Source: Clostridiales bacterium | Lineage (GTDB): Bacteria; Bacillota; Clostridia; Christensenellales; CAG-138 | Assembly: GCA_004557245.1 (NCBI GenBank) | Contig: SFEL01000010.1 | Coordinates: 11,393-75,392, forward strand | Reading direction: 5' to 3' | Length of the DNA: 64,000 bases | In this document: in pieces, positions 1-8,020 of the stretch | Position numbering within the stretch: the first letter of the stretch is position 1 | Layout of the letters: every line of letters begins with the position of its first letter | Notes under the pieces: model-generated | The model's database searches: none | Told to the model about the DNA's origin: nothing | The model's input: only the letters and a program-made list of their open reading frames with translations | Position numbers and translations under genes: made by a program

Positions 1-413
1 AGCGCGAAGGCAAGATCGGCAAGCTGCACAACCTGTATTATGCCACCGTCGGTAACGGCACTGCCGTTGCTTCTGCCAAGGCTTTCGCTGCCGAATACGC
101 TCAGAAGCTGAAGAAGGCCGGTGTTGACGCCGTAATCATGACCTCTACCTGAGGCACCTGCACTCGTTGCGGCGCAACGATGGTAAAGGAAATCGAGCGT
201 GCGGGTATCCCCGTAGTTCATATGTGCACTGTAACTCCTATATCCATGACCGTTGGTGCGAACCGTATAGTTCCCACCATCGCCATACCTCACCCCCTGG
301 GCAATCCCAGCCTCTCCCACGACGAAGAGTACGCTCTGCGCAAGAAGCTGGTTAACCGCGCCCTTGAGGCCCTGACCACCGAGGTCACTGAGCAGACCAT
401 CTTCGAGGTCTGA
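1..413 (+). CDS. grdB: Glycine/sarcosine/betaine reductase selenoprotein B subunit, C-terminal part (GrdB/GrdF/GrdH), Sec-containing
   Basis: Open from the left edge in frame 3 and interrupted only by a TGA at 150-152, read here as selenocysteine. The context is S-T-U-G-T-C-T-R-C-G, the U-x-x-C-x-x-C redox motif known for the substrate-specific B subunits of Clostridial glycine, sarcosine and betaine reductases. The conserved tail GANRIVPTIAIPHPLGNP follows, and the frame ends at the TGA at 411-413. In this family the selenol attacks the substrate and passes a carboxymethyl group to the selenoprotein A. The thioredoxin genes, grdA, grdC and grdD downstream support the assignment. The N-terminal part lies outside the window. 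Without it, the glycine (GrdB), sarcosine (GrdF) and betaine (GrdH) versions cannot be separated, so the symbol is provisional. Confidence 0.9.
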
Positions 414-434
414 TCCTGAATAGCTGAAAGAGTT

Positions 435-463
435 CCTCTCCCGGCCTATAAAGCCGGGGGAGG
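435..463 (+). terminator. Hairpin after the selenoprotein B gene
   Basis: An 11-bp stem (435-445 paired with 453-463, one G-U pair) with a 7-nt loop lies 21 nt after the stop codon. There is no T-tract, so it may be a processing or stability hairpin rather than a simple intrinsic terminator. Confidence 0.5.
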
Positions 464-508
464 GATATAAGCCGCATGAACGTCAGGCAGGATAAAATGC
501 GAACGCCA

Positions 509-537
509 TTGCAAAAAGTGCGGGCTGGTTGTATAAC
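509..537 (+). promoter_or_regulatory. Promoter P1 for trxB (sigma-A type)
   Basis: TTGCAA at 509-514, a 17-bp spacer, and TATAAC at 532-537. The 16-bp palindrome at 541-556 sits where the transcription start would be, so it could be an operator. Confidence 0.55.
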
Positions 538-606
538 CGCATACTATTAATAGTATAATTATAATTGAGAAATATGAGCCATATGCCGTCAGGCAAACAA
601 ATACTG

Positions 607-635
607 TTGCAAAAAGAGCGAATTAGTTGTATAAC
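607..635 (+). promoter_or_regulatory. Promoter P2 for trxB, duplicate of P1
   Basis: TTGCAA at 607-612, a 17-bp spacer, and TATAAC at 630-635. The hexamers and spacing equal P1, although the spacer bases have diverged, which suggests selection on the promoter itself. Confidence 0.55.
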
Positions 636-697
636 TATAGCTGTGTACTATTAATAGAATAACTGTAATTGATTATTAAACAAGGAGAGTACTTGTT

Positions 698-1639
698 ATG
701 AGCAAAATATACGACGTAATAGTGCTGGGAGCGGGCCCGGCAGGACTTACCGCCGGCCTGTACGCTGGGCGCAGCAGGCTGTCCACCCTGATTATCGAGA
801 AGGGGCAGGACGGCGGCCAGATCGCCATCACCAACGAGATCGAGAACTACCCCGGCCAGCAGCTTGAGGGCGAATCCGGCCCCAGCCTCATCGCGAGGAT
901 GACCGAGCAGGCCAAGAAGTTCGGCTGCGAGAGGGTGAGCGACACCATAAAGTCCGTGGACTTCTCCGGCAAGACAAAGAAGCTGGTGGGTACCAAGGGC
1001 GAATATGAGGCCAGGACCGTCATCATCGCCACCGGCGCACATCCCCGCCCCATAGGCTGCAAGAACGAAGAGCAGTTCGTAGGCAAGGGCATTTCCTTCT
1101 GCGCCACCTGCGACGCCGCCTTCTTCGAGGATTTCGAGGTGTATGTAGTCGGCGGAGGCGACGCTGCCGTTGAGGAGGCCATGTACCTTACCAAGTTCGC
1201 ACGCAAGGTGACCATTATACATAGAAGGAACGAGCTTCGCGCCGCCAAGTCCATTCAGGAAAAGGCATTCAAGAACGAAAAGCTTCATTTCATGTGGGAT
1301 CACGTCGTTGAAGAAGTGGACGGCGACGGAATGCTGAGCAAGATGATTGTAAAGAACACCAAGACCGGGGAACTGACCACTATCGAGGCGGACGAGGACG
1401 ACGGCATATTCGGCCTGTTCGGCTTCATTGGCCTGCTGCCCAACAGCGAGCTGTTCCAGGGCATAATAGACATGGAGAACAACTATATCCTGACCGACGA
1501 CAACATGCACACCAACATTGAGGGCGTGTTCGCCGCAGGGGATATCCGCAAGAAGTCCCTCCGTCAGGTAGTCACCGCAGCTGCCGACGGCGCAATAGCC
1601 GCAATGCAGGCTGAAAAGTACATAGCTGATTTAAACTAA
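698..1639 (+). CDS. trxB: Thioredoxin reductase (NADPH/FAD)
   Basis: A 313-residue low-molecular-weight thioredoxin reductase that transfers electrons from NAD(P)H through FAD to thioredoxin. The FAD-binding motif GAGPAGLTAGLY is near residues 11-22, the redox pair C-A-T-C at Cys135/Cys138, the NADP-binding GGGDAAVEEA in the middle, and the C-terminal GVFAAGDI FAD motif near the end. A strong AAGGAGAG ribosome site precedes the ATG. It is followed 26 bp later by trxA and then grdA, the usual arrangement in glycine-reducing Clostridia, where this reductase feeds electrons to the Grd complex. The duplicated promoter region upstream suggests its own transcription start within the cluster. Confidence 0.95.
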   Translation: MSKIYDVIVLGAGPAGLTAGLYAGRSRLSTLIIEKGQDGGQIAITNEIENYPGQQLEGESGPSLIARMTEQAKKFGCERVSDTIKSVDFSGKTKKLVGTKGEYEARTVIIATGAHPRPIGCKNEEQFVGKGISFCATCDAAFFEDFEVYVVGGGDAAVEEAMYLTKFARKVTIIHRRNELRAAKSIQEKAFKNEKLHFMWDHVVEEVDGDGMLSKMIVKNTKTGELTTIEADEDDGIFGLFGFIGLLPNSELFQGIIDMENNYILTDDNMHTNIEGVFAAGDIRKKSLRQVVTAAADGAIAAMQAEKYIADLN

Positions 1640-1665
1640 AAATAAATACAAGGAGAGAAAAAATA

Positions 1666-1983
1666 ATGCTGGAAGTAGATAAGAATACGTTCGAAGCAGA
1701 AGTGCTTCAGGCTCCCGGTAAGGTAGTAGTGGACTTTTACGGCGATGGTTGCGTACCCTGTGCCGCCCTCATGCCCCATGTGCACGAGTTTGCAGAGAAG
1801 TACGGCGCAACTCTCAAGTTCTGCGCCCTCAACACCACCAAAGCCCGCCGTCTGGCCATCAGCCAGAAGATACTTGGCCTGCCCGTTATCGCAGTATACG
1901 AAAACGGCGAAATGATCGATTCCTGTGTTAAGGACGACGCCACTCCGGAGAACGTTGAGGCCATGATCAAGAAGTACGCCTGA
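1666..1983 (+). CDS. trxA: Thioredoxin with atypical G-C-V-P-C active site
   Basis: A 105-residue thioredoxin. The active site reads D-G-C-V-P-C (residues 27-32, Cys29 and Cys32) instead of the common W-C-G-P-C. The same GCVPC form is known from thioredoxins dedicated to glycine reductase in amino-acid-fermenting Clostridia. The conserved cis-proline segment is present as LGLPVIAVYENG near residues 66-77. It lies between trxB and grdA with short gaps, so it most likely re-reduces the selenoproteins of the reductase complex after each turnover. Confidence 0.93.
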   Translation: MLEVDKNTFEAEVLQAPGKVVVDFYGDGCVPCAALMPHVHEFAEKYGATLKFCALNTTKARRLAISQKILGLPVIAVYENGEMIDSCVKDDATPENVEAMIKKYA

Positions 1984-2058
1984 TCGCGTGCAAATAAAAG
2001 CGTTAGGTAGCCCAAGTGGCTGTCTATATAGGTAAATTTTGAGAAAGGAGATAAGGTA

Positions 2059-2538
2059 ATGAGCATTTTAGCCGGTAAGAAATGCGTGATCATAGGCGAC
2101 CGCGACGGTATACCGGGACAGGCGATAGCTGCCTGCGCTGAATCCGCTGGCGCAGAAGTAGTATTCTCCTCCACCGAGTGCTTTGTCTGAACGGCCGCAG
2201 GCGCAATGGATCTGGAAAACCAGAAGCGCGTCAAGGAATTCGCCGATCAGTACGGCCCCGAGAACGTAGTAGTTCTCCTGGGCGCAGCTGAAGGCGAGGC
2301 TTCCGGACTCGCTGCTGAGACGGTCACCAACGGTGACCCCACCTACGCAGGTCCGTTGACAGGAGTCCAGCTTGGACTTACGGTTTATCACGTATGTGAA
2401 CCTGAGGTAAAGGCAGAATTCGATCCCGATGTTTATGACGAGCAGGTCAGCATGATGGAGATGGTTCTCGACGTTGACGATATCATCAACGAGATGAGCG
2501 CTATCAGGGAGCAGTACTGCAAGTATCTCGACAAATAA
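2059..2538 (+). CDS. grdA: Glycine/sarcosine/betaine reductase selenoprotein A (in-frame UGA)
   Basis: Reading from the ATG at 2059, behind AAAGGAGAT, gives MSILAGKKCVIIGDRDG and reaches C-F-V-U-T-A-A-G-A-M-D-L-E, where U is the TGA at 2188-2190 (residue 44). This is the hallmark motif of GrdA. The frame then runs to the TAA at 2536-2538, for 159 residues, the family's usual length. GrdA receives the carboxymethyl group from the B subunit as a Se-carboxymethyl-selenocysteine and presents it to component C, being oxidised to a selenide-sulfide that thioredoxin reduces. A plain translation would stop at residue 43 or start at the internal Met at 2206, so both truncated forms are misreadings. 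Confidence 0.96.
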
Positions 2539-2545
2539 CACATAC

Positions 2546-2583
2546 GGGGAGGCGATAGCTTTGTCCTACCGCCTCCTTTTTTA
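2546..2583 (+). terminator. Intrinsic terminator after grdA
   Basis: GGAGGCGATAG (2548-2558) pairs with CTACCGCCTCC (2566-2576) with one A-C mismatch, followed by six T. It separates trxB-trxA-grdA from grdC-grdD. Partial readthrough could set a higher level of GrdA. Confidence 0.85.
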
Positions 2584-2635
2584 GAATAAAGTTATTATTT
2601 CTTTTATATATAAAATAAAAGCAAGGAGCAAAGCA

Positions 2636-4177
2636 ATGAAAAGCGTAATCAAAGGAGCAGGCTATATTCTGGTACATACTCCGGATATGGTCATTCATAA
2701 CGGCACCACCCAGACCACCGAGCTCATAGTGAACCCCGAAAGCGAATACCTCAAGGAGCTGCCCAGCCATATAAGGAGCTTTGAGGATGTGCTTTCCTAC
2801 TATCCCAATCAGGTCTACATCGGCAACGTTACCCCCGATGAGCTGGCGGAAGTACCCCAGCCCTGGTGCGACAAGACATGCCCCAGCAACGGCCGCTTCG
2901 GCCAGTTCGGCCAGATGATGCCCCAGGAAGAGTTCCTCCTTCTCATGCAGGCCTGCGACGTGTTTGACCTGGTCAAGCTGGAAAAGGATTTCGTAGCGGA
3001 GAACAAGGCGAAGCTTGCGGAAAACCCCCTCATTGACGAAGCCATCATGGCCCGCATAACCGACGGCATAGAGTCGGCGGAGGTCGAGCGCCTGGTAGCT
3101 GAGGAGCATTCCGAGGGCCTGTATCATCACGACAAGCTGGTAGGCTGCGTAAACCGCGCCCACGATATAGACGTTAACCTCTCCGCCCATGTAATGCATG
3201 AGAACATCGCGGATAAGGCTTCCAGCGTTCTGGCGCTTCTTGCCGCAGTAAAAAACGCCGGTATAGCAAAAGAGGATGTAGAGTATGTAATCGACTGCGC
3301 TGAGGAGGCCTGCGGCGATATGAACCAGCGCGGCGGCGGCAACTTCGCAAAGTCGGCGGCTGAGATAGCCGGTCTCAACAACGCCACCGGTTCCGACTGC
3401 CGCGGCTTCTGCGCCGCACCTGCGCACGCCATGATAGAGGCAGCAGCCCTTGTGGCTTCCGGCGCATACAAGACCGTTGCCGTAACCGCCGGCGGCTGTA
3501 CCGCCAAGCTGGGCATGAACGGCAAGGATCACGTTAAGAAGGGCCTGCCCATACTTGAGGATATGCTGGGCGGTTTCTCCGTAATAGTCACTCAGGACGA
3601 CGGCGTAAGCCCCGAGATCAACCTGAACATATTGGGCCGCCACAGCGTGGGCACCGGTTCCGCACCCCAGGCCGTAATAGGCTCCCTGGTGACCGATCCC
3701 CTGGAGAGGAACGGCCTCAAGGTCACTGACATCGACAAGTTCTCCCCCGAGATGCAGAACCCGGATATAACCAAGCCCGCAGGCGCAGGAGACGTACCTC
3801 TTGCCAACTATAAGATGATAGCCGCCCTCGCCGTAAAGAAGGGCGATCTTCAGAAGGCGGATCTGGCCAAGTTCACAGTTGAGCACGGCTTTACCGGCTG
3901 GGCTCCTACTCAGGGCCATATTCCCAGCGGCGTACCCTGCATAGGCCATGTGCGCAACGCCATAATGGACGGCAAGATGAAGAGGGTAATGGTAATAGGC
4001 AAGGGCTCTCTGTTCCTCGGCCGCATGACCAACCTGTTCGACGGCGTATCCTTCGTTATCCAGGCCAACTCCGGCGCAGAGAAAGCGGCGGGCGTAAGTG
4101 AGGAAGAAATCAAGAAGATGATCGCCAAGTCCATGAAGGAGTTCGCAGCCGCTCTCCTCGCAAGCGAAGAAGAGTAA
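2636..4177 (+). CDS. grdC: Glycine/sarcosine/betaine reductase component C, beta subunit
   Basis: 513 residues, matching GrdC, a relative of beta-ketoacyl-ACP synthase III. Conserved stretches include CDKTCPSNGRFGQFGQ near residue 80, the thiolase-like segment GSDCRGFCAAPAHAMIEAAA near 255-272, and GHVRNAIMDGKMKRVMVIGKG near 435-455. With GrdD it takes the acyl group from selenoprotein A as an acetyl thioester and releases acetyl phosphate, which acetate kinase can use to make ATP. An AAGGAGCAAAGCA ribosome site precedes the ATG. grdD starts 13 bp after its stop, so the two subunits are co-translated from one message. Confidence 0.93.
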   Translation: MKSVIKGAGYILVHTPDMVIHNGTTQTTELIVNPESEYLKELPSHIRSFEDVLSYYPNQVYIGNVTPDELAEVPQPWCDKTCPSNGRFGQFGQMMPQEEFLLLMQACDVFDLVKLEKDFVAENKAKLAENPLIDEAIMARITDGIESAEVERLVAEEHSEGLYHHDKLVGCVNRAHDIDVNLSAHVMHENIADKASSVLALLAAVKNAGIAKEDVEYVIDCAEEACGDMNQRGGGNFAKSAAEIAGLNNATGSDCRGFCAAPAHAMIEAAALVASGAYKTVAVTAGGCTAKLGMNGKDHVKKGLPILEDMLGGFSVIVTQDDGVSPEINLNILGRHSVGTGSAPQAVIGSLVTDPLERNGLKVTDIDKFSPEMQNPDITKPAGAGDVPLANYKMIAALAVKKGDLQKADLAKFTVEHGFTGWAPTQGHIPSGVPCIGHVRNAIMDGKMKRVMVIGKGSLFLGRMTNLFDGVSFVIQANSGAEKAAGVSEEEIKKMIAKSMKEFAAALLASEEE

Positions 4178-4190
4178 AGGGGGTAAACCC

Positions 4191-5342
4191 ATGAGCATGG
4201 AGAAAAAGATAATCGCCAAGGCCTTTATGGAAATGGCGGAAGGCCTGGAAAGCGGCAGCTTCGGCGTTAAGCCCAGGATAGCCCTTACCGGCATGGGCAG
4301 CGAGCACGGCGAAGAGAACGCCATGCAGGCTGCGGTCATGGCAGCGGCCCGGGGCGTAGACGTATATTACATAGGCTCTCTGGAGCATGAAGGCATAACC
4401 ACAATACATGTGGCAGACGACGAGGAAGGCCACAAGAAGATGGAGGAGATGGTGGAAAAGGGCGAGGTAGACGGCGCGGTCACCATGCATTTCCCATTCC
4501 CCATCGGCGTATCCACCGTGGGCCGCGTAATAACCCCGGCCAGGGGCAAGGAGATGTTCGTTGCCAACACCACGGGCACCAGCAGCGCCGACCGCATCGA
4601 GGGCATGATAAAGAACGCGGTTTACGGCATTATAGCGGCCAAGGCCTGCGGCGTAAAGGAGCCCACACTGGGCATACTCAACGTGGACGGCGCACGCCAG
4701 ACCGAGATGGCGCTTAAGGAGCTTCAAAAGAACGGCTACGACTTTAAGTTTGCAGAGTCCGCAAGAGCGGACGGCGGCGCTATCATGCGGGGCAACGACG
4801 TACTGCAGGGCACTCCCGACGTAATGGTGATGGATTCTCTCACAGGCAATGTCATGGTCAAGATGCTTTCCAGCTTCACCACCGGCGGCAGCTTCGAGGC
4901 TTCCGGATACGGCTACGGCCCCGGCATAGGCGAGGGCTACGATAAGCTTATCATGATCGTATCCCGCGCTTCCGGCGCGCCGGTCATAGCCAACGCCCTT
5001 GAATACGCAGCACAGCTCATCCGGGGCAAGGTGTTCGACGTTGCCAAGGCAGAGTTTGCCAAGGCCGAGAAGGCCGGCCTTTCCAAGATACTCGCCGCCC
5101 GCAAGGCAGCCGCCAAGCCTGCGGCCGAGGCCGAGACGGTGGCCGCTCCCCCTGCGGAACCCTGCACCGCCTCTATTCCGGGCATTGAGGTTATGGATCT
5201 TGAGGATGCGGTACAGGCCCTCTGGAAGGCAGGCATCTACGCAGAATCCGGCATGGGCTGCACCGGCCCTCTGGTAATGATGAGCGAAGCCAACCACGAA
5301 AAGGCTCTTGAGATACTCAAGAAGGCCGGGTATGTTGGCTAA
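4191..5342 (+). CDS. grdD: Glycine/sarcosine/betaine reductase component C, alpha subunit
   Basis: 383 residues, resembling GrdD, which is related to the phosphate acyltransferase PlsX. Motifs seen are GMGSEHGEEN near residue 30, TGTSSADRIEGM near 128, and a C-terminal G-M-G-C-T-G-P with Cys357, which corresponds to the acetyl-carrying cysteine known in GrdD. An Ala/Pro/Glu-rich linker (about residues 300-325) separates the PlsX-like body from the short C-terminal cysteine segment. It follows grdC with an AAAGGGGGT ribosome site and forms the acetyl-phosphate-releasing component C with it. Confidence 0.92.
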   Translation: MSMEKKIIAKAFMEMAEGLESGSFGVKPRIALTGMGSEHGEENAMQAAVMAAARGVDVYYIGSLEHEGITTIHVADDEEGHKKMEEMVEKGEVDGAVTMHFPFPIGVSTVGRVITPARGKEMFVANTTGTSSADRIEGMIKNAVYGIIAAKACGVKEPTLGILNVDGARQTEMALKELQKNGYDFKFAESARADGGAIMRGNDVLQGTPDVMVMDSLTGNVMVKMLSSFTTGGSFEASGYGYGPGIGEGYDKLIMIVSRASGAPVIANALEYAAQLIRGKVFDVAKAEFAKAEKAGLSKILAARKAAAKPAAEAETVAAPPAEPCTASIPGIEVMDLEDAVQALWKAGIYAESGMGCTGPLVMMSEANHEKALEILKKAGYVG

Positions 5343-5354
5343 GGGAGATATGAT

Positions 5355-5648
5355 ATGAAGGTAAATGACGTTATAGAAAAGGTAGAAAAGGACCTTACTA
5401 CTGAAGAGCTGGTCGACCTTATCGCCAACCATAACCGTCAGGTAGACCTGATATTCGCCGAGAAGAAGACAGACGAGGACGGTTACCTCACCTGGGATCT
5501 GGAAAACTGGACCAGCGTTGACGGAAAGCGCTTTATCCGAAGCTACGGTCTTGAGGGCCGCATGCTGTCCGATTACAGCGGCTATAACAAGTACGACCTC
5601 AAGGGCTGTTTCCTCCCTGAGACCGCCAAAGAAGTAAGGCTCAACTGA
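5355..5648 (+). CDS. Small protein of unknown function at the end of the grd operon
   Basis: A 97-residue acidic protein beginning 12 bp after grdD behind GGGAGATATG, with no transmembrane segment or signal peptide. Only one cysteine is visible, in the C-terminal K-G-C-F-L-P. No family is recognised. Its position as the last gene of grdC-grdD suggests a role tied to the reductase, for example assembly or regulation, but nothing in the sequence proves this. Good ribosome site, correct spacing and codon use like its neighbours argue that it is a real gene. Confidence 0.6.
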   Translation: MKVNDVIEKVEKDLTTEELVDLIANHNRQVDLIFAEKKTDEDGYLTWDLENWTSVDGKRFIRSYGLEGRMLSDYSGYNKYDLKGCFLPETAKEVRLN

Positions 5649-5688
5649 TCTGAGCAGCCGCAAAGTGCCACGGAAGGGCGATATACGT

Positions 5689-5787
5689 AAAGCGTTCATC
5701 CTCCGTGTGGTTTAGTGATTTAGACCATACGGAGGATTAGCTTATGTTGTCGAAAAAAGTGGCTGAATGCTACTTTCACGAACGCTT
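5689..5787. repeat. Nested inverted repeats after the grd operon
   Basis: A 14-bp stem (5698-5711 with 5724-5737, one mismatch) is followed by a second hairpin, AAAGTGGC/GCTACTTT (5757-5776). Both sit inside an outer pair AAAGCGTTC (5689-5697) and GAACGCTT (5780-5787). The first hairpin may end grd transcription, though it lacks a T-tract. The nested layout resembles a small cruciform element. Confidence 0.5.
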
Positions 5788-6279
5788 AAATTTATGATTT
5801 TCAGTTCTTATCAAATGCCCTTCCTGTACGGCAGCCAAAATAGCAATGGTACAGACGAACCCCCCGCTATATTTCAAATCGACGATAGATAGCGTCAATG
5901 GGAGAATAAATAATACAACCCCTGTAACCTTGTTCATAAGGGTATGTTTTGCTGCAAATTTCTTTTGAACGATATATTCTGAAATTATATTGAAAACTTT
6001 TATAATTGCAATCACGCCGATCCATATACAAAGCCAAGTAGGAATTATCAAAACAGGAAAAAGTTTTATCATACAAACCACAACAAATGCAATGTCCGCA
6101 AGGGTATCCAGTCTGGAACCAAATTCATTAGCGGTACCTGTTTTTCTTGCAATAGTTCCATCAATCATATCGGTAAATCCAGCAACCAAGTACAAAATAT
6201 AAAACATGGGAGAAAAGGCAGGAACAAATAGCAAAAGTATGCTGCACAGTATTCTGCAGCTTGTTATGATGTTTGCCAT
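5776..6279 (-). CDS. CDP-alcohol phosphatidyltransferase family protein (PgsA-like), AT-rich
   Basis: A 167-residue membrane enzyme. The CDP-alcohol phosphatidyltransferase signature D-G-x2-A-R-x8-G-x3-D-x3-D is complete: DGTIAR, then KTGTANEF, G, SRL, D, TLA, D at about residues 39-62. Roughly five hydrophobic helices surround it. Such enzymes transfer a phosphatidyl group from CDP-diacylglycerol to an alcohol in the inner membrane; glycerol-3-phosphate (PgsA) is the likeliest acceptor, but other alcohols are possible. The start is chosen for GAAAGGGCGGGC before the ATG. The gene is clearly more AT-rich than its neighbours and its leader resembles that of the AT-rich hydrolase at 61.6-62.4 kb, so recent acquisition is likely. 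Confidence 0.8.
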   Translation of the reverse strand: MANIITSCRILCSILLLFVPAFSPMFYILYLVAGFTDMIDGTIARKTGTANEFGSRLDTLADIAFVVVCMIKLFPVLIIPTWLCIWIGVIAIIKVFNIISEYIVQKKFAAKHTLMNKVTGVVLFILPLTLSIVDLKYSGGFVCTIAILAAVQEGHLIRTENHKFKRS

Positions 6280-6372
6280 ATGCCCGCCCTTTCAAATTTC
6301 GATCTATCCCGCTCTTCCACAGAATAAAGCATATCAGAAAAGAGCGACATATTCTACCATCTGTAAGAAGAA

Positions 6373-6480
6373 ACGCCCGATAATTTTGATAATCTTTCGG
6401 GCGTTCCTTTCTGTATTCAAATGACGGTGTTTTTGGCTTCGATATCTTATTGTCTTACGAATACCCGCCCGAAAACCGGG
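6373..6480. repeat. Copy 1 of an intergenic hairpin repeat also found near 62.5 kb
   Basis: ACGCCCGA (6373-6380) pairs with TCGGGCGT across an AT-rich loop. After a spacer, CTTACGAATACCCG follows. Copy 2 at 62515-62585 has the same hairpin and CTTACGACCACCCG. The hairpin has T-rich flanks on the minus strand (TTTCTTCTT) and could end transcription of the M32 peptidase gene. Confidence 0.6.
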
Positions 6481-6500
6481 GCGCTTTTGTAATGCGGTTT

Positions 6501-8000
6501 TTACAGGCCGTATATTTCGGTGAACTTGTTTTCGAGATAATCGGCATAACAGCTGGGATCAAATCTGCCGCAGACCGACTCAAACAGCGCCACGGGATCC
6601 TTCATGCAGCCGTATTTCCATATCTTATCCTCCAGCCAGCTGTTTATTCTGCCAATATCGCCTGCGCTTATGGCTGCCTTTACGTCGAAGTCGCGGTTCA
6701 TCTCTTTATAGTACTGGGCGCCGTAGGCGGAGCCTATTGCATAGGATGGAAAATAGCCTATGTTGCCGTTTGCCCAGTGAGAATCCTGCAAAACGCCGTA
6801 TTTGTCAGAGGGCACGTCTATGCCCAGATATTCCTTATAGAGCCTGTTCCACTCATGGGGCAGGTCGCGGGCGGTAATGCTGCCGTCAAACATAGCCCGC
6901 TCAAGCCGGTAGCGTATCATTATGTGCAGGCAGTATGTAAGCTCGTCCGCCTCGGTTCGTATGAGGGAAGGAGAGGACTTGTTTATCATGCGGTAGAATT
7001 CCTCGGCGGAGACATCGTTCAGCAGCGGGCAGAATTCCTTCTTTACGAAGGGGAAAATCAGGCCGCAGAACTCCCTGCTCCTGCCGATTATGTTTTCATA
7101 GAACCGGGACTGGCTTTCGTGTATGGCCATGGATACGCCGCGGCCCAGGTTTGAGCAGGAAAGCTCGTCGCCGGTATGCAGCTCGTATAGTGCGTGGCCG
7201 CCCTCGTGTATAACGGAATACATGGAGGAGGCGAACTTATCCTTGTAGTAGTGGGTGGTGATGCGCACGTCATACTTGGAAAAGTCGGTGGTGAAGGGGT
7301 GCTCGGTCTCGCCCAGTATGCAGTGGTTCCTATCGATGCCCATCACGTCCATGAGGTAATCCGAAAGTTCCCTCTGCTTTGCAATGGGGAAACTCTGCCT
7401 GAGCGGCGCATCGTTTACCCTGTCGCCGCGCTCGGCTACCCTGTGCATGAGGGGCACCAGGCGCTTTTTCAGCGTATCAAAAAACTCGTCGCAGGCGGCT
7501 ATGGTAAGGCCGCGTTCGTAGGTATCCAGCATAGTCTCATAGGGGTGCTTGCCTGGCTCCATATAGAGCGCTATGCGCTTTGTGCTGTCGAACATCTTCT
7601 GAAGGTACGGTTCGAACATGGAAAAGTCGCTTGCGGCTTTGGCGTCGTGCCATACGCTGTCCGCCTCGCTGCAAAGCTGCTGATACGCCACGAATTCGTC
7701 AATGGGTATCTTATGGGTACGTTCGTAATCCCTATAAAGCTCGCTTGCCTTGCGGCGGGTAACGGGGTCCAGCTCGTCGGAGTGAGCTATAAGGCATTCC
7801 AGCATTTCGATGGATTCCTTTGCGGTGGTGAGCTCGTAGCTCATGCGGGAAAGCTCGCCAAGGGTTATGGCCCGGACTCCGGCCGAGCCCTTGGGGGCTG
7901 TCGTTGCGCCGTCGTAGTACATGAGCCCTGAAGCATGGTACAGGGCAAAGCTTCGCTTTTCGTATTCTTTGAGTTTTTGCAGTGCCGTATTCAGTTCCAT
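6501..8000 (-). CDS. M32-family metallocarboxypeptidase (carboxypeptidase Taq type)
   Basis: 499 residues, the normal length for the M32 family. The zinc site H-E-G-G-H is at residues 265-269, preceded by VRITTHY and followed by ALYELHTGDEL; further conserved blocks are MAIHESQSRFYEN and ESVCGRFDPSC close to the C-terminus. These cytoplasmic zinc enzymes remove single C-terminal residues from peptides, which fits an organism that ferments amino acids. No signal peptide. A GGGAGGAG site precedes the ATG. The DUF3841-like gene lies 20 bp upstream on the same strand, so the two are probably co-transcribed. Confidence 0.92.
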   Translation of the reverse strand: MELNTALQKLKEYEKRSFALYHASGLMYYDGATTAPKGSAGVRAITLGELSRMSYELTTAKESIEMLECLIAHSDELDPVTRRKASELYRDYERTHKIPIDEFVAYQQLCSEADSVWHDAKAASDFSMFEPYLQKMFDSTKRIALYMEPGKHPYETMLDTYERGLTIAACDEFFDTLKKRLVPLMHRVAERGDRVNDAPLRQSFPIAKQRELSDYLMDVMGIDRNHCILGETEHPFTTDFSKYDVRITTHYYKDKFASSMYSVIHEGGHALYELHTGDELSCSNLGRGVSMAIHESQSRFYENIIGRSREFCGLIFPFVKKEFCPLLNDVSAEEFYRMINKSSPSLIRTEADELTYCLHIMIRYRLERAMFDGSITARDLPHEWNRLYKEYLGIDVPSDKYGVLQDSHWANGNIGYFPSYAIGSAYGAQYYKEMNRDFDVKAAISAGDIGRINSWLEDKIWKYGCMKDPVALFESVCGRFDPSCYADYLENKFTEIYGL

Positions 8001-8020
8001 ATATACTCCTCCCGTATGCG

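Larger units (their letters stand above)
477..680 (+). repeat. Imperfect tandem duplication carrying two promoters upstream of trxB
   Basis: Two copies of a roughly 98-bp segment lie end to end. Both contain CGTCAGGCA, then TTGCAAAAAG, then GTTGTATAAC, then TACTATTAATAG and TGTAATTGA/TATAATTGA. The first copy holds a perfect 16-bp palindrome, ATACTATTAATAGTAT, at 541-556; the second copy has a decayed version near 647-658. The spacing and content suggest a duplicated control region for trxB. Confidence 0.75.

Noticed and set aside
2504..4339. A long minus-strand frame covering grdC
   Set aside because: It is antisense to a clearly conserved glycine reductase subunit and lacks any motif.
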